Of a stretch of 64,000 nucleotides of DNA, positions 34,644 to 44,844 are shown piece after piece; position 1 is the stretch's first letter, and each line of letters opens with the position of its first letter. This stretch comes from Janibacter sp. HTCC2649. GTDB taxonomy: Bacteria; Actinomycetota; Actinomycetes; Actinomycetales; Dermatophilaceae. The position numbers and the translations under genes were made by a program. Below the pieces are notes generated by a model. That model searched no databases, was not told the DNA's origin, and saw nothing but the letters and a program-made list of their open reading frames with translations. The stretch is taken from the NCBI RefSeq assembly GCF_000152705.1, contig NZ_CH672413.1, positions 1,773,978 through 1,837,977 of the forward strand, read 5' to 3'.

Positions 34644-37106
34644 TCAGGCCCAGTGGGCGCGTGAGGTCAGGGCCTCTTCGAGCTTGGACAGCTCATCTGC
34701 CATCGACCGGCGCACTCCTGCAGTGAGGTCGGGTCGAGCGATGGCCTCGCGCACCAGGTCCACCGTCTCGGCCTCGACCACACGGGCCGGGAACGCAAGT
34801 GTCGCAACGCGATCCAGCGCATCCGCACCCAGCCACTGCGCAAGGTGAGGGACGTCGGAGACGTAGCGAGCGGCATACGGGCGCAGGTCTTCGAGTGAAC
34901 CGCTCGACCAGAATCCGGTGGCCAGGGCGTTGAGCTCGTAGTTCGAGCGGGCGCGGTTCTGCGTGAGCTCCGCCCACGCCCATTCCTTGTCGGGTATGCC
35001 GGGTCGCGCGGCTCGCGCTGCCAGTGCGGCCAGGTGCCCCGAGAGAGTGGTGTCGTCGCCCTCGACGCGCGCGATGAGGGCGTCGTCGGCGAGGTCGAGG
35101 CGGGCAAGGGTGCGCAGGACGATCCACCGGAAGTCGGCGTCGCCCTCGAGGCCGGCGGGCAGGTTGCTTCCGTCAACCCACGCGAGCAGGCGGTCCTCAT
35201 CGGTGCTCGTCGACGCCAGCAGACGGGCAGAGACCAACTCGCGGTCCGACCCCGACTCGGCGCCCTCGAACGTCATGAGGGCTGCGCCGGCGATGCGACC
35301 CCCGGCCGACTCGACGAGCTCGGGCGACAGGAAATGCGGCACGATCCGGTCGGTGAAGGCCGCAGCGACACGGGTCATCAGCGCATCGTCGGACTCGTGC
35401 GGCCACGCTGCGGTGAAGGTGTCGAGGGCGAGCCTCGGGTCGACGGTCGCGCGGAAGACGCCGGTGAGCACCGCGCCCCAGAGGACCGAGCGCGCCACGG
35501 GGTCAGCGATGCGTGAGAGCTCGCGCGGCAGGGCAGCCAACGACGCCTCGTCGAGGTCGACCTGGGCCCAGGTGAGGTCGGCGGCATTGGGCACGATGAC
35601 GGTGGCGTCCAGCACTGCACCCTCAAGGGTCACCTGCGGCGCTTCCAGCGTCACGGCGGCGTGGAAGACCTTGGTCCCGTCGGTGAAGCCGGCGACGTCG
35701 AGGGAGTGCAGTCGATCGGCTGGGTACTTCGGCGGCGACGTGCGCGTCAGGGTGCCATCGCGGTCGAGCGCGATGACGTCGACCCCCGCGGTCTCGAGCC
35801 AGGCGCGGCTCCACTCGGTGAGCGAGGCGCCCTGTGCCTGCTCCATCGCTGCCAGGAACTCGGACAGCTCACCGTTGCCGTGTTCGTGCGAACGCAGGTA
35901 GGCCGTCACACCAGCGTTGAAGGCATCCTCACCCATGAACGTCACGAGCTGGCGAAGGACGGACGCACCCTTGGCGTAGGAGATGCCGTCGAAGTTCTCG
36001 AGCGCACTCTGTGCATCGGGAGCCGGCGACCCCGCAACGGGGTGGGTGCTGGGAGCCCGCTCCGCGGCATACCCCCACTGCTTGCGCGAAATGCCGAACT
36101 CGACCCAGCTGTCCGTGAACTCCGTCGCCCTGCTCGTCGCCGTGTAGGCCATGAACTCGGCGAACGACTCGTTGAGCCAGAGGTCGTCCCACCACCGCAT
36201 CGTCACGAGGTCGCCGAACCACATGTGCGCCATCTCGTGGGCGATCGTGTTGCTGCGCTGGAGGATCTGCTCGCGGGCGGCAGCGCCTCGAAAGAGCATC
36301 GTGTCGCGGAAGGTCACGCAACCCGGGTTCTCCATCGCGCCCGCGTTGAACTCGGGCACGAAGATCTGGTCGTAGTCACCGAACGGATAGCGGACCTCGA
36401 AGGTGCGGTGGTAGTAGTCGAACGATTGCTTGGTCACCTCGAACATCTGCGGAGCGTGCTTCTCGAGTTCGGGCTGCAGGCTGCGGCGGGCGTGGATTCC
36501 CAGGGGTATGCCGTCGTGCTCGTCGCGCACGGACACGTAGGGACCGGCGCAGACGGTGACGAAATACGTTGCGAGAGGCAGGGTCTCGCTGAGTTCCCAC
36601 TGGCCCGGCGTCGTCTGGGTGGCCCGGCCGTTGCCGAGGACGACCCACTCCTGGGGCGCCCGGACGGTCACCGCGTAGGGCGCCTTGAGGTCGGGCTGGT
36701 CGAAGCAGGCGAAGACGGTCGGCGCCGCGTCGAGGAAGAGGTGCCCGTAGACGTAGTCCTCGTCGTCGGCCGGGTCGGTGCTGCGGTGAAGGCCCTGCCC
36801 GTCGCGGGAGTAGGCCATCGTCGCGACAACCTCGACCGTGTTGTCGGCGGCGAGGTCGGCCAGTGGCAAGCGACCCTCGACAATCTGGTCGGGCGCGATC
36901 GAGTCACCGTTGAGAGTGACCGTCTCGACATTCACCGCGCGCACATCGAGGAACGTTGCCGCACCGGGAGTGCTGCAGGAGAACCGGATCCGAGTCGTCG
37001 ACCCGAAGTCCTCAGCCCCGCGGTCCAGGTCGAGATCCACCTCCATGCGGTGGACAGAGATGAGCTGCGCCCGCTGCCGGGCTTCGTCGCGAGTCAGTGA
37101 TGGCAC
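34644..37106 (-). CDS. pepN: Aminopeptidase N (M1 family)
   Basis: 820 residues, a full-length cytosolic M1 aminopeptidase that removes N-terminal residues from peptides. GAMEN at 256-260 (exopeptidase motif), zinc site HEMAH at 290-294 with the third ligand Glu313 (WLNESF) 18 residues on, and an ERAP1-like helical C-terminal domain. The GTG start follows the end of htpX by 66 bases. A second, shorter M1 peptidase lies at 54.6-55.9 kb with a different motif set. Confidence 0.95.
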   Translation of the reverse strand: MPSLTRDEARQRAQLISVHRMEVDLDLDRGAEDFGSTTRIRFSCSTPGAATFLDVRAVNVETVTLNGDSIAPDQIVEGRLPLADLAADNTVEVVATMAYSRDGQGLHRSTDPADDEDYVYGHLFLDAAPTVFACFDQPDLKAPYAVTVRAPQEWVVLGNGRATQTTPGQWELSETLPLATYFVTVCAGPYVSVRDEHDGIPLGIHARRSLQPELEKHAPQMFEVTKQSFDYYHRTFEVRYPFGDYDQIFVPEFNAGAMENPGCVTFRDTMLFRGAAAREQILQRSNTIAHEMAHMWFGDLVTMRWWDDLWLNESFAEFMAYTATSRATEFTDSWVEFGISRKQWGYAAERAPSTHPVAGSPAPDAQSALENFDGISYAKGASVLRQLVTFMGEDAFNAGVTAYLRSHEHGNGELSEFLAAMEQAQGASLTEWSRAWLETAGVDVIALDRDGTLTRTSPPKYPADRLHSLDVAGFTDGTKVFHAAVTLEAPQVTLEGAVLDATVIVPNAADLTWAQVDLDEASLAALPRELSRIADPVARSVLWGAVLTGVFRATVDPRLALDTFTAAWPHESDDALMTRVAAAFTDRIVPHFLSPELVESAGGRIAGAALMTFEGAESGSDRELVSARLLASTSTDEDRLLAWVDGSNLPAGLEGDADFRWIVLRTLARLDLADDALIARVEGDDTTLSGHLAALAARAARPGIPDKEWAWAELTQNRARSNYELNALATGFWSSGSLEDLRPYAARYVSDVPHLAQWLGADALDRVATLAFPARVVEAETVDLVREAIARPDLTAGVRRSMADELSKLEEALTSRAHWA

Positions 37107-37172
37107 GCCGCGATGGTGTCACACAGGCTCGGGTGCACGCCGCACGATGGCCTGAGCGGTCAGCCGGGACGG

Positions 37173-38063
37173 TCAGCTCGGGCGGTAGCCCGTCGCCATC
37201 GCCTGCAGGCGGGCGATGCGGTCCGCCATGGGCGGGTGGGTCGACATGAGCCGCGAGATGTCCTGCGAGCGGAACGGGTTGGCGATCATCATGTGGCTCG
37301 CGTTGACGAGGTTCTTGGTCGGTGCGAGCGGGGCGCGCGACACCCCGGACTCCAGCTTGGCCAGAGCCGACGCGAGCGCGAGCGGGTCACCGGTGAGGGT
37401 GGCGCCGTCCTCGTCGGCGTCGTACTCACGGGTGCGCGTGATCGCGAGCTGGATGACCATGGCGCCGATCGGCGCGATGAACGCCATCGCGAGGCCAGCC
37501 ATCGCTCCGCCGGGGTTGTCGTTGTCGCGGTTGCCGCCACCGAACATCGAGCTGAAGGCCAGCATCTGGCCGACACTGCTGATGACACCGGCGATCGCAG
37601 CGGCCACGGAGCCGGTGAGGATGTCGCGGTTGTAGACGTGCATGAGCTCGTGACCGAGGACGCCGCGCAGCTCGCGTTCGTCGAGGAGCTGGAGGATCCC
37701 CTGGGTGCAGCAGACGGCCGCGTTCTGCGGGTTGCGACCGGTCGCAAAGGCGTTGGGCGCCTCGGTCGGCGAGATGTAGAGCCTGGGCATCGGCTGCCCC
37801 GCCTTGGTGGAGAGCTCGCGGACGATGCGATACATCGCCGGGGCCTCGGTCTCGCTGACCGGGAACGCCTGCATCGCCTTGATGGCGAGCTTGTCGCTGT
37901 TCCAGAACGAGTAGAACGTCATCGCGACTCCGAAGAGCGCGAAGATGAAGATGAAGCTCGGATTGCCGAAGTAGGTCGCTGCAACCCAGCCGAGGCCGAG
38001 GAAGAGGGCCATGATGAGCCCGAAGAGGCCAGCGGTCTTCGCGCCGTTGAAATGGTTGTGCAT
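37173..38063 (-). CDS. htpX: HtpX-like membrane zinc metalloprotease (M48)
   Basis: 296 residues from ATG 38063. N-terminal membrane helices ([15 protein letters not shown] and [17 protein letters not shown]) precede the zinc motif HELMH (138-142) and the third ligand in EYDADEDGA. HtpX degrades misfolded membrane proteins under envelope stress. Just upstream on the minus strand TTAATA lies five bases from the ATG, a possible -10 of a leaderless transcript. Alternatively it is read through from the acetyltransferase gene 7 bases away. Confidence 0.94.
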   Translation of the reverse strand: MHNHFNGAKTAGLFGLIMALFLGLGWVAATYFGNPSFIFIFALFGVAMTFYSFWNSDKLAIKAMQAFPVSETEAPAMYRIVRELSTKAGQPMPRLYISPTEAPNAFATGRNPQNAAVCCTQGILQLLDERELRGVLGHELMHVYNRDILTGSVAAAIAGVISSVGQMLAFSSMFGGGNRDNDNPGGAMAGLAMAFIAPIGAMVIQLAITRTREYDADEDGATLTGDPLALASALAKLESGVSRAPLAPTKNLVNASHMMIANPFRSQDISRLMSTHPPMADRIARLQAMATGYRPS

Positions 38064-38070
38064 GCGTCTA

Positions 38071-38622
38071 TTAACGCAGACCCGGGGCGCCACGTTCCGT
38101 CTGCAGGACCCGCTCCCACATGATGCTGTCGCGCCAGACGCCACCGATGAGGAACGACGACGTGGTCGTGCCGTAGTTGTGGAAACCCTGGGACTCGAGC
38201 ACCCGCTGCGACGCGACGTTGGCCGCTGACGTCATGGCCTCGGCGCGATGGAGCCCCAGTTCGTCGGCCATCACCTCGAGGAGGAGTCCGAGCGCCCGCT
38301 GCGCATGACCTCGTCCCTGGTGGGTCGTGCCGATCCAGTAGCCGACCGAGCCGGCGAGGAAGGGCCCGCGCCGGATGCCGCCGACGGTCACCAGTCCGGC
38401 GATCTCCTCGCCCGCAAGAACGACACCGGGCCACATGCGTCCTTCGGCGTGCTCGGCGAGGTAACCCTCGAGCCTCTCCTGCTGACCGCGGGTCGTGAAG
38501 TAGTCGTCGGTTCGCGTCGGCGACGAGGTCGCAAAGGCCTCGCGATCACGCGCGAGATGAGTGGCGAGCGCCTCCGCGTCGTCCGGCGTCACCAACCGGA
38601 TGGAGGTCGGGCGCTCGGTCAC
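38071..38622 (-). CDS. GNAT acetyltransferase (RimJ/RimL-like)
   Basis: 183 residues. The acetyl-CoA loop is [20 protein letters not shown], followed by [13 protein letters not shown], typical of RimJ/RimL-type N-acetyltransferases. Its GTG overlaps the nuoN stop as GTGA, so it is translationally coupled to the end of the nuo operon. There is no known role for such an enzyme in complex I; the coupling may be incidental. The substrate is unknown. Confidence 0.85.
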   Translation of the reverse strand: MTERPTSIRLVTPDDAEALATHLARDREAFATSSPTRTDDYFTTRGQQERLEGYLAEHAEGRMWPGVVLAGEEIAGLVTVGGIRRGPFLAGSVGYWIGTTHQGRGHAQRALGLLLEVMADELGLHRAEAMTSAANVASQRVLESQGFHNYGTTTSSFLIGGVWRDSIMWERVLQTERGAPGLR

Positions 38623-40070
38623 GTGACGAGGCCGACGAGCAGCTGCGGGAGTGCACTGGCGAGAACGAGAAGGGCGCTGCCGATCGCCGCGACGCCCAGG
38701 CTCGCGCGCCGCGACCGCGGCCGCGGCGGCGCATCGGCGTCGGGCTCACCGAAGAGCACCGCGAACCACCGCACATAGACGGCGATCCCGAGGACCGCAG
38801 CGACGACGGCGACGACCGCCACCGGCCAGAGCCCCGCCGAGATGGCCGGCTTGAGCGCCACGATCTTGGCGACGAGCCCGATGACCCCCGGCGGCAGACC
38901 GGCGAGGACGAGCAGCGCGAGGGCGAGCGTCCCTCCGGCGACCGGGTCGCGTCGGAGCAGACCCTTGTATGCCGTGAGCTCCCGTCCGTCTTCGACGTGC
39001 TGTCCGTGGATGGCTCGGACCGCAGCGAACGCGACCAGGCTGGCGACGGCATACACGACGGTGTAGACCGCGGCAGCCTGACGGCCGGCGACGGTGAGCG
39101 CGGTGAGGGGCAGGAGGACCCACCCGGCCTGGGCGATCGTCGACCACGCGAGGAGTCGGACGACTTCGGTCTGGCGCAGGGCCATGACCGTGCCGGTGAG
39201 CATCGAGGCGACCGTGAGGATGACGAGGGCAGCGACGACGACGTGGGGTCCGGGGTTCAGGCCGACGACCGCGTCATAGGGGGCCAGGACGACGATGAGG
39301 GCACCGACGGCGGCGAGCTTGGAGGCCGACGCGAGCAGTGCCGAGACCGGGAGCGGGCCGGAGGACAGGGTCGTCGGGGTCCACGCGTGGAACGGCACGG
39401 CCGAGATCTTGAAGGCCAGCCCGGCGATGAGGATGACGGTGGCGAGGCCTGCGAGGGTGCGCTGCTCGGGGACGGCCCAAGCGGTGGCGAGCGAGTCACC
39501 GGTCAATGTCGGGTCGCCGGTGGCCGTGACCCAGAGCGCCGTGCCGAGGACGAGGAGTCCAAAGGACACGAGTGAGGTGGTCAGGAGGGTGAGGGCGCCA
39601 TGGGCCGCGGCTCGACGGTCGCGCCAGGCGACGAGGGCGATGACCGGGATCGTCGCGAGCTCGAGGGTGATGAGCCAGGTGCCGAGGTCGCGCGAGGCCA
39701 CGACGGCGACCGCGCCACTGGCCGACGCAAGCAGCATGACCACGTCGATGACACCGGCCTTGCGCACGGACATGAGGGCGAGCACGGCGAGCGTCGCGAG
39801 GAGGGCGGCGATCTGGAGGGTGCTGGTGAGGGGGCTGCCGTCCCACATGCAGCGGCCGTCGGGCGCGGGGGTGCAGAGCGTCAGCCGCGGCTCGGTCGTG
39901 AGCAGTCCGGGTATGGCGGCGGCCGCTCCTCCGGCCAGGCCGAGGCCCGCCATGACCGGCGCTGCCAGACGGGCACGCGGCGTGATCGCGTCGACGAGGA
40001 GCACGAGCACCATGGCTGCGACGGGGATGAGCGCGGGCAGCAGCAGCGCCCACGAGAGTTCGAGTCTCAT
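38619..40070 (-). CDS. nuoN: NADH-quinone oxidoreductase-like subunit N
   Basis: 483 residues, polytopic, antiporter-like proton-pumping subunit of complex I. The conserved Proton_antipo_M core includes LAFKISAVPFHAWTP and the pumping Lys region. It is the last nuo gene of the block and overlaps nuoM by 4 bases. The C-terminal loop contains RPRSRRASLG before the final helix. Confidence 0.93.
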   Translation of the reverse strand: MRLELSWALLLPALIPVAAMVLVLLVDAITPRARLAAPVMAGLGLAGGAAAAIPGLLTTEPRLTLCTPAPDGRCMWDGSPLTSTLQIAALLATLAVLALMSVRKAGVIDVVMLLASASGAVAVVASRDLGTWLITLELATIPVIALVAWRDRRAAAHGALTLLTTSLVSFGLLVLGTALWVTATGDPTLTGDSLATAWAVPEQRTLAGLATVILIAGLAFKISAVPFHAWTPTTLSSGPLPVSALLASASKLAAVGALIVVLAPYDAVVGLNPGPHVVVAALVILTVASMLTGTVMALRQTEVVRLLAWSTIAQAGWVLLPLTALTVAGRQAAAVYTVVYAVASLVAFAAVRAIHGQHVEDGRELTAYKGLLRRDPVAGGTLALALLVLAGLPPGVIGLVAKIVALKPAISAGLWPVAVVAVVAAVLGIAVYVRWFAVLFGEPDADAPPRPRSRRASLGVAAIGSALLVLASALPQLLVGLVT

Positions 40071-41560
40071 CGGCCACCTCCGATGAGCGTGGTCACGGCG
40101 TCGGACGTCACGGAGAACACGAGATGCGGCGCGACGCCAAGGGCAACGACGCCCACAGCGAGAGCGGAGATGACGCCGAGCTCGACGCCGCGGGCGTCAG
40201 GTGCACGATCGGGAGCGTCGGCGGCGACCTCGTCACCCACCCAGACGATGCGCGCGACTCGCAGCGAGTAGGCCGCGGCGAGGGCCGCTCCCACGGCAGC
40301 GATGACGGCGCAGGTCCGCAGGACTCCCGTGTGCTGGATCGGGTTCCACGCGGCGATGAGGGCCGTGAACTCGCCCCAGAAGCCGGCGAGCCCGGGGAGC
40401 CCGAGGCCGGCAGCGAGACCGAGGATGAGTCCGAAGCCGAGGCGGGGCGACACCTCACGCAGTGCGGGTCGCAGGACGGCGAGGTCGACCGAACCCCAGC
40501 GGTGCTTGAGGCCACCGACGATGACGAAGAGCAGGGCCGAGATGACGCCGTGGGCGATGTTGCCGATGAGCGCTGCCTGAAGGCCGGTCTCGGTGCCGGA
40601 GGCGAGGCCGAGGACAACGAAGCCCATGTGCGCCACGGACGAGAAGGCGATGAGCCGCTTGAGGTCGCGTTCGACGAGGCAGATGAGCCCGCCCCAGAGG
40701 ATGCCGATGACTCCGGCGATCGCCAGGACGGGCGCGATGCGGGTGAAGCCGTCGGGCACGCTCGCCAGCGGCAACCGCACGAGGCCGTAGGTGCCGAGTT
40801 TGAGGAGCACAGCGGCCAGAAGCACCGACCCGGCGGTGGGGGCAGTGGTGTGGGCGGCGGGGAGCCAGGTGTGCAGCGGGAAGACGGGGACCTTGACCGC
40901 GAGCCCCAACGTGAGCAGCACGGCGATGAGCATCTGCTGACCGGGGCTCAGGCTTGCGGCCGCGGCAGGCAGAGCGGCGAAGTCGGCCGTGCGCGCCTTC
41001 GTCACGAGGAGCAGGATGCCGACGAGCATCAGGGTCGAACCGATGGCCGTGTAGAGGATGAAGCGGGCCGACGCGTCAGCGCGCTTGGCTGCACTGTGCG
41101 GGTCGCCGTAGCGGCTGATGAGGACCCACATCGGCACGAGCACGATCTCGAACGCGATGAAGAACAGGACGGCGTCGCGCGCCGAGAAGGCCGCAAGTGC
41201 TCCCGTTTCGACGAGGAGCAGGGCCCCGAGATAGGTCGCCGCACTCCCACTCGACGGCGAGTCGGCCCAGGGCTGCTCGGCCCAGGAGTGCGCGACGACG
41301 AGGACGCCGATGACGGCGGTCAGCACGATGAGCGGGGCGCTGATTCCATCGACCTCGAAGTGCCATCGCACGCCCAGGTCGGGGATCCACGCCCGGTCGA
41401 CGACGGGCCGCATCACGGTCGCGGCAACGGCCGCCACTCCCCCGACCGACGCCGCAACCAGCGCAACGAGTCGTGCCGTCGACGCCGAGAGAGCACGACC
41501 GCCGGTGACGAGCCACAGCCCGACCGCGCCGGGCACGAGCAGCATGAGGATCAGCGCCAT
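40067..41560 (-). CDS. nuoM: NADH-quinone oxidoreductase-like subunit M
   Basis: 497 residues, about 14 membrane helices. Signatures VKVPVFPLHTWLPAAHTTAPTAGS and IAFSSVAHMGFV are those of the NuoM antiporter-like subunit. It overlaps nuoL by 10 bases and nuoN by 4, so the genes are tightly coupled. It forms one of three proton channels of the membrane arm. Confidence 0.95.
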   Translation of the reverse strand: MALILMLLVPGAVGLWLVTGGRALSASTARLVALVAASVGGVAAVAATVMRPVVDRAWIPDLGVRWHFEVDGISAPLIVLTAVIGVLVVAHSWAEQPWADSPSSGSAATYLGALLLVETGALAAFSARDAVLFFIAFEIVLVPMWVLISRYGDPHSAAKRADASARFILYTAIGSTLMLVGILLLVTKARTADFAALPAAAASLSPGQQMLIAVLLTLGLAVKVPVFPLHTWLPAAHTTAPTAGSVLLAAVLLKLGTYGLVRLPLASVPDGFTRIAPVLAIAGVIGILWGGLICLVERDLKRLIAFSSVAHMGFVVLGLASGTETGLQAALIGNIAHGVISALLFVIVGGLKHRWGSVDLAVLRPALREVSPRLGFGLILGLAAGLGLPGLAGFWGEFTALIAAWNPIQHTGVLRTCAVIAAVGAALAAAYSLRVARIVWVGDEVAADAPDRAPDARGVELGVISALAVGVVALGVAPHLVFSVTSDAVTTLIGGGR

Positions 41561-43452
41561 GTGAGCACCGCCGTCCCGGCCGCGACGATCAGCCCGAGGG
41601 CGATGAGTCCGACGCCGGCCGACGGCGCCTCCCGACGGTGTCCGCGCTCGGCGAACCAGCCAGCGATGCCAGCCGATGCTGCTGCGCCGCGCACGTAGCC
41701 GTCGACGACCTCACGGTCGAGGAACTCGACGATCCTGGCCAGTCCCAGCACGGGTCGGGCAACAAGCGTTTGGTATGCCGTGTCGAACCCGAGGCCGGCA
41801 TCGGCCAGTTCGCGTTGGCGAGGGGTGCGGACGAAGGCGTCCCGCGGGTCCCCCGAGCCTCGGGCCAGGTAGGCGACACCGGCGCCCACGACGATGAGCA
41901 GGAGGGTGAGGAACATCCACCAGAACGACACACCGTGGATGTCGAAGAGTCCGGTGATGAGCACGAGCCCACCGACGACGGTGAGCACGGTGAGAACGGC
42001 CAGCGCAGCGAGAACGGAGTCCCACGGCATACCCGCGTGGTGGTCTTCCCGCTCCTCGATCTCGAGGGGGGCACTCACGACGAGGTGGGCGCGGGTGGCG
42101 TAGGCGGCAGTGAGCACGACGGTGACGAGGAGCGCGGCGAGGACGAGGATGCCCGGTCCGCCAGTGGTGATCGCGCCCTCGTAGGCCGTGACGATGACGT
42201 GTTCCTTGGAGAGCCCACCGACGACGAACGGCGCCCCGGCGAGGGCCAGCAGGCCGAAGAGCCAGGCGACCCGGGCGAGCTGGTGGACGTTCCCGGCGCC
42301 GCGCAGTGCGACAGCAAGGGTCGAGCCGGCGACGACCGACAGCCAGCCGATCGTGAGGAAGAGGAGGGACTTGAAGAGCGCGTGCGACCACATGTGGAAC
42401 AGCGCCGGGTCGGGGCCGATGTCCTTGGTCGCGGTGGCCAGCGCCGAGAGCATGATCGCGACCTGGCTCACCGTCGACCACGCGAGAAGGCGTTTGAGGT
42501 CGGACTGGCCCAGGGCGAGGACCGCTGCGCCGACCATCGTCACGGCGGTCGCGGCCCCGAGCAGCCAGCGGGCACCGTCGGCGAGGACGAGGATCGGGAA
42601 GAGCTGCGCGAGGACGACGGTTCCGGCCGCGACCATCGTGGCCGCGTGAATGAGGGCCGAGGCCGGCGTCGGGCCCTCCATCGCATCGGGCAGCCAGTCC
42701 TGGAACGGGAACTGCGCCGACTTGCCGAGGACGCCGATGACGACGAGGGCAATGAACAGGGAGCGCAACCACGGCTCACCGGGCGCGACACAGGCCGCCA
42801 CCTGAGTGGCCGAGTCGACGCACTCGGCGCCCGGCGACCGGGACCAGTGGGCGATGACGGCGTCGAGGCCGGACGACCCGGCACCGGCAACCAGTCCGAC
42901 GATGCCGAGGACGAAGCCGATGTCGGCGACACGCGTGACGATGAACGCCTTGTAGGCCGCTCGGCGGGCCGACTCCTTGCGCGACCAGTGACCGATGAGG
43001 AGATAGGAGCACCAGCCCATGACCTCCCACCCGACAAGGGTGAGGACGAGGTCGCGGGCGTGGACGACGAGCATCATCGCGGCCGTGAAGAGCGAGACGG
43101 TGGCAGCGAACTGGGCGAGACGGTCGTCGTCGGCGAGGTACCAGCGGGTGAAGACGAGGACCGCGACGACGACGAGGGCGACCACGGCGGCCACAGCGGC
43201 GGTGGCCGGGCCAGCACCGAGCTGGAGGGGCATCTCGAGAGCGCCGACGCGCAGCGGTTCACGCAGCTGGACGACGTCCTCGCCACGGGTCGGAGCCACG
43301 ATGAGACCGATGACGGAGACGACCGCAGAGAGGAGCGCCGCCACTGTGGCCAGCGATGCCGCGAAGTGCGGGGTCCGGCGCAGCGCGAGCGTGGCGACCG
43401 CCGCGATGACGGGGATGAGGACGAGCAGGGAGGAGACCTGGAGAGCGCTCAC
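41551..43452 (-). CDS. nuoL: NADH-quinone oxidoreductase-like subunit L
   Basis: 633 residues, normal for NuoL. SAQFPFQDWLPDAMEGPTPASALIHAATMV and WSTVSQVAIM are the conserved antiporter-like blocks, and a long C-terminal lateral helix is indicated by the terminal segment. It overlaps nuoK by 4 bases. It is the distal proton pump of the membrane arm. Confidence 0.96.
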   Translation of the reverse strand: MSALQVSSLLVLIPVIAAVATLALRRTPHFAASLATVAALLSAVVSVIGLIVAPTRGEDVVQLREPLRVGALEMPLQLGAGPATAAVAAVVALVVVAVLVFTRWYLADDDRLAQFAATVSLFTAAMMLVVHARDLVLTLVGWEVMGWCSYLLIGHWSRKESARRAAYKAFIVTRVADIGFVLGIVGLVAGAGSSGLDAVIAHWSRSPGAECVDSATQVAACVAPGEPWLRSLFIALVVIGVLGKSAQFPFQDWLPDAMEGPTPASALIHAATMVAAGTVVLAQLFPILVLADGARWLLGAATAVTMVGAAVLALGQSDLKRLLAWSTVSQVAIMLSALATATKDIGPDPALFHMWSHALFKSLLFLTIGWLSVVAGSTLAVALRGAGNVHQLARVAWLFGLLALAGAPFVVGGLSKEHVIVTAYEGAITTGGPGILVLAALLVTVVLTAAYATRAHLVVSAPLEIEEREDHHAGMPWDSVLAALAVLTVLTVVGGLVLITGLFDIHGVSFWWMFLTLLLIVVGAGVAYLARGSGDPRDAFVRTPRQRELADAGLGFDTAYQTLVARPVLGLARIVEFLDREVVDGYVRGAAASAGIAGWFAERGHRREAPSAGVGLIALGLIVAAGTAVLTWR

Positions 43453-43778
43453 GTCCCCCTCCCCTCACTCGACTTCGTGCCTTCCAGGGGTTCGTCGAGG
43501 TCGATCGAGCCGCGGTGGCGGAACGCCGTCAGGATCACCGCGAGCGCGACGACGACCTCGGCCGCGGCGATGGTGATGACGAAGAGCGGCAGGACGCTGG
43601 ACGACTCCCAGCGAGAGGGCGAGGTCGCGCCGGACGCGACGAGCAGGACGAGCGAGCCCGACAAGATGAGCTCGACGCCGATGAGCAGGAGCACGGCGTT
43701 GCGGCGGACGGTCACGCCCATGACACCGAGGCCCACGAGGATCGCGGCAAGGACATAGGGCCCAGCAAGGTGGATCAC
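43449..43778 (-). CDS. nuoK: NADH-quinone oxidoreductase-like subunit K
   Basis: 109 residues with three membrane helices; the conserved block GVMGVTVRRNAVLLLIGVELIL contains the essential Glu in the second helix. Overlaps nuoJ by 4 bases and nuoL by 4 bases. A short charged tail follows the last helix. Confidence 0.95.
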   Translation of the reverse strand: MIHLAGPYVLAAILVGLGVMGVTVRRNAVLLLIGVELILSGSLVLLVASGATSPSRWESSSVLPLFVITIAAAEVVVALAVILTAFRHRGSIDLDEPLEGTKSSEGRGT

Positions 43779-44293
43779 GACCCCACCACCCCAGGGTCAG
43801 TGGCTCTGCCGCGCGAGACGGCGAGCGCGGCGATCAACGCAGCGAGCAACAGCACCGACAGTGCCTCGAACGGCCACACCCACGTCCCGAAGAGCTCGGT
43901 CGCGACAGCCTGGTTGGAGATCTCGCGACGCTCGACGGCGCCACCGGCCAGTGGCAGCAGCGCCGCCAGCAACAGCGCGGTGGTCGCGGCTCCCGCAACA
44001 CCAGCCGCCACCCGACGCCACACCGGCACGTCGTGCGCCAGATCAGGACCGATCGGCGCCCGAGTCAGCATCAGGGCAAAGAGCACGAGCACGACCACGG
44101 CCCCGACATAGACGAGGACCAGGACCAGCGCCACCAGCTCGTGCCCGAGGACGAGCAGGGACCCCGCCACGCCGAGCAGCGCGACGACGAGCCACAGGGC
44201 GGCGTGCACCACCTGACGGGTCGTCACGGCGAGCAGGCCGGCGACAACCGCCAACAGCCCGCACGCCGCGAAGGCGAGGTCCAGTGAGGTCAT
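43775..44293 (-). CDS. nuoJ: NADH-quinone oxidoreductase-like subunit J
   Basis: 172 residues from ATG 44293, which overlaps the nuoI stop by 4 bases. Five membrane helices; the segment [21 protein letters not shown] is the conserved third helix of NuoJ that forms a pi-bulge switch in complex I. The C-terminal half is short relative to many NuoJ proteins. Confidence 0.92.
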   Translation of the reverse strand: MTSLDLAFAACGLLAVVAGLLAVTTRQVVHAALWLVVALLGVAGSLLVLGHELVALVLVLVYVGAVVVLVLFALMLTRAPIGPDLAHDVPVWRRVAAGVAGAATTALLLAALLPLAGGAVERREISNQAVATELFGTWVWPFEALSVLLLAALIAALAVSRGRATDPGVVGS

Positions 44294-44844
44294 GCGTCCG
44301 GTTCCTTCGCGGGTGGCCGCGGCGTCCGGGCAGGCTTGTTGATGGCGGCGATCTCGGCCGGTTCCGCGGCGCGCTCGTCCAGAGCGGGCGGCGCCGGGAC
44401 GGTCTCCATCCAGCCGCCGAGCCGGTCCTTGTCGTGGAGCAGATCCAAAATGCTGGTCTCGGCGTACTCGAACTGCGGACTCCAGAAGAGCGCGTCGAAC
44501 GGGCAGACCTCGATGCAGATCCCGCAGTACATGCAGAGCGAGAAGTCGATGGAGAAGTCGTCGAGGACGTTGCGCTGGCGCTCGCGGCCGCCCTCGGTCG
44601 TCGCGGGGATCGTCTCCTTGTGCGACTCGATGTAGATGCACCAGTCCGGGCACTCACGCGCGCAGAGCATGCAGCTCGTGCAGTTCTCCTCGAGGAGCGC
44701 GATGACGCCGCGACTGCGGGGCGGCAGGTCGGGTGCGACGTCGGGGTACTCGTGGGTGTGCACCGGCTTCATGGCCGTCTTGGCAGTCGTCGCCAAACCC
44801 TTGAGTATGCCGGGCAGGATGCCTTTGTCGTTGTGCTTGCTCAT
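44290..44844 (-). CDS. nuoI: NADH-quinone oxidoreductase-like subunit I (2x[4Fe-4S])
   Basis: 184 residues from ATG 44844, overlapping the nuoH stop as ATGA. Two ferredoxin motifs, [12 protein letters not shown] and [16 protein letters not shown], ligate clusters N6a and N6b that carry electrons towards NuoB. With no NuoE, F or G in the window, the electron donor to these clusters is unclear and may be ferredoxin or another dehydrogenase. Confidence 0.95.
   Translation of the reverse strand: MSKHNDKGILPGILKGLATTAKTAMKPVHTHEYPDVAPDLPPRSRGVIALLEENCTSCMLCARECPDWCIYIESHKETIPATTEGGRERQRNVLDDFSIDFSLCMYCGICIEVCPFDALFWSPQFEYAETSILDLLHDKDRLGGWMETVPAPPALDERAAEPAEIAAINKPARTPRPPAKEPDA

Noticed and set aside
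38619-40070. nuoL-M-N as an Mrp-type Na+/H+ antiporter instead of complex I
   Set aside because: nuoH, I, J, K with complex I motifs lie in the same operon, so a complex I membrane arm is the better reading.
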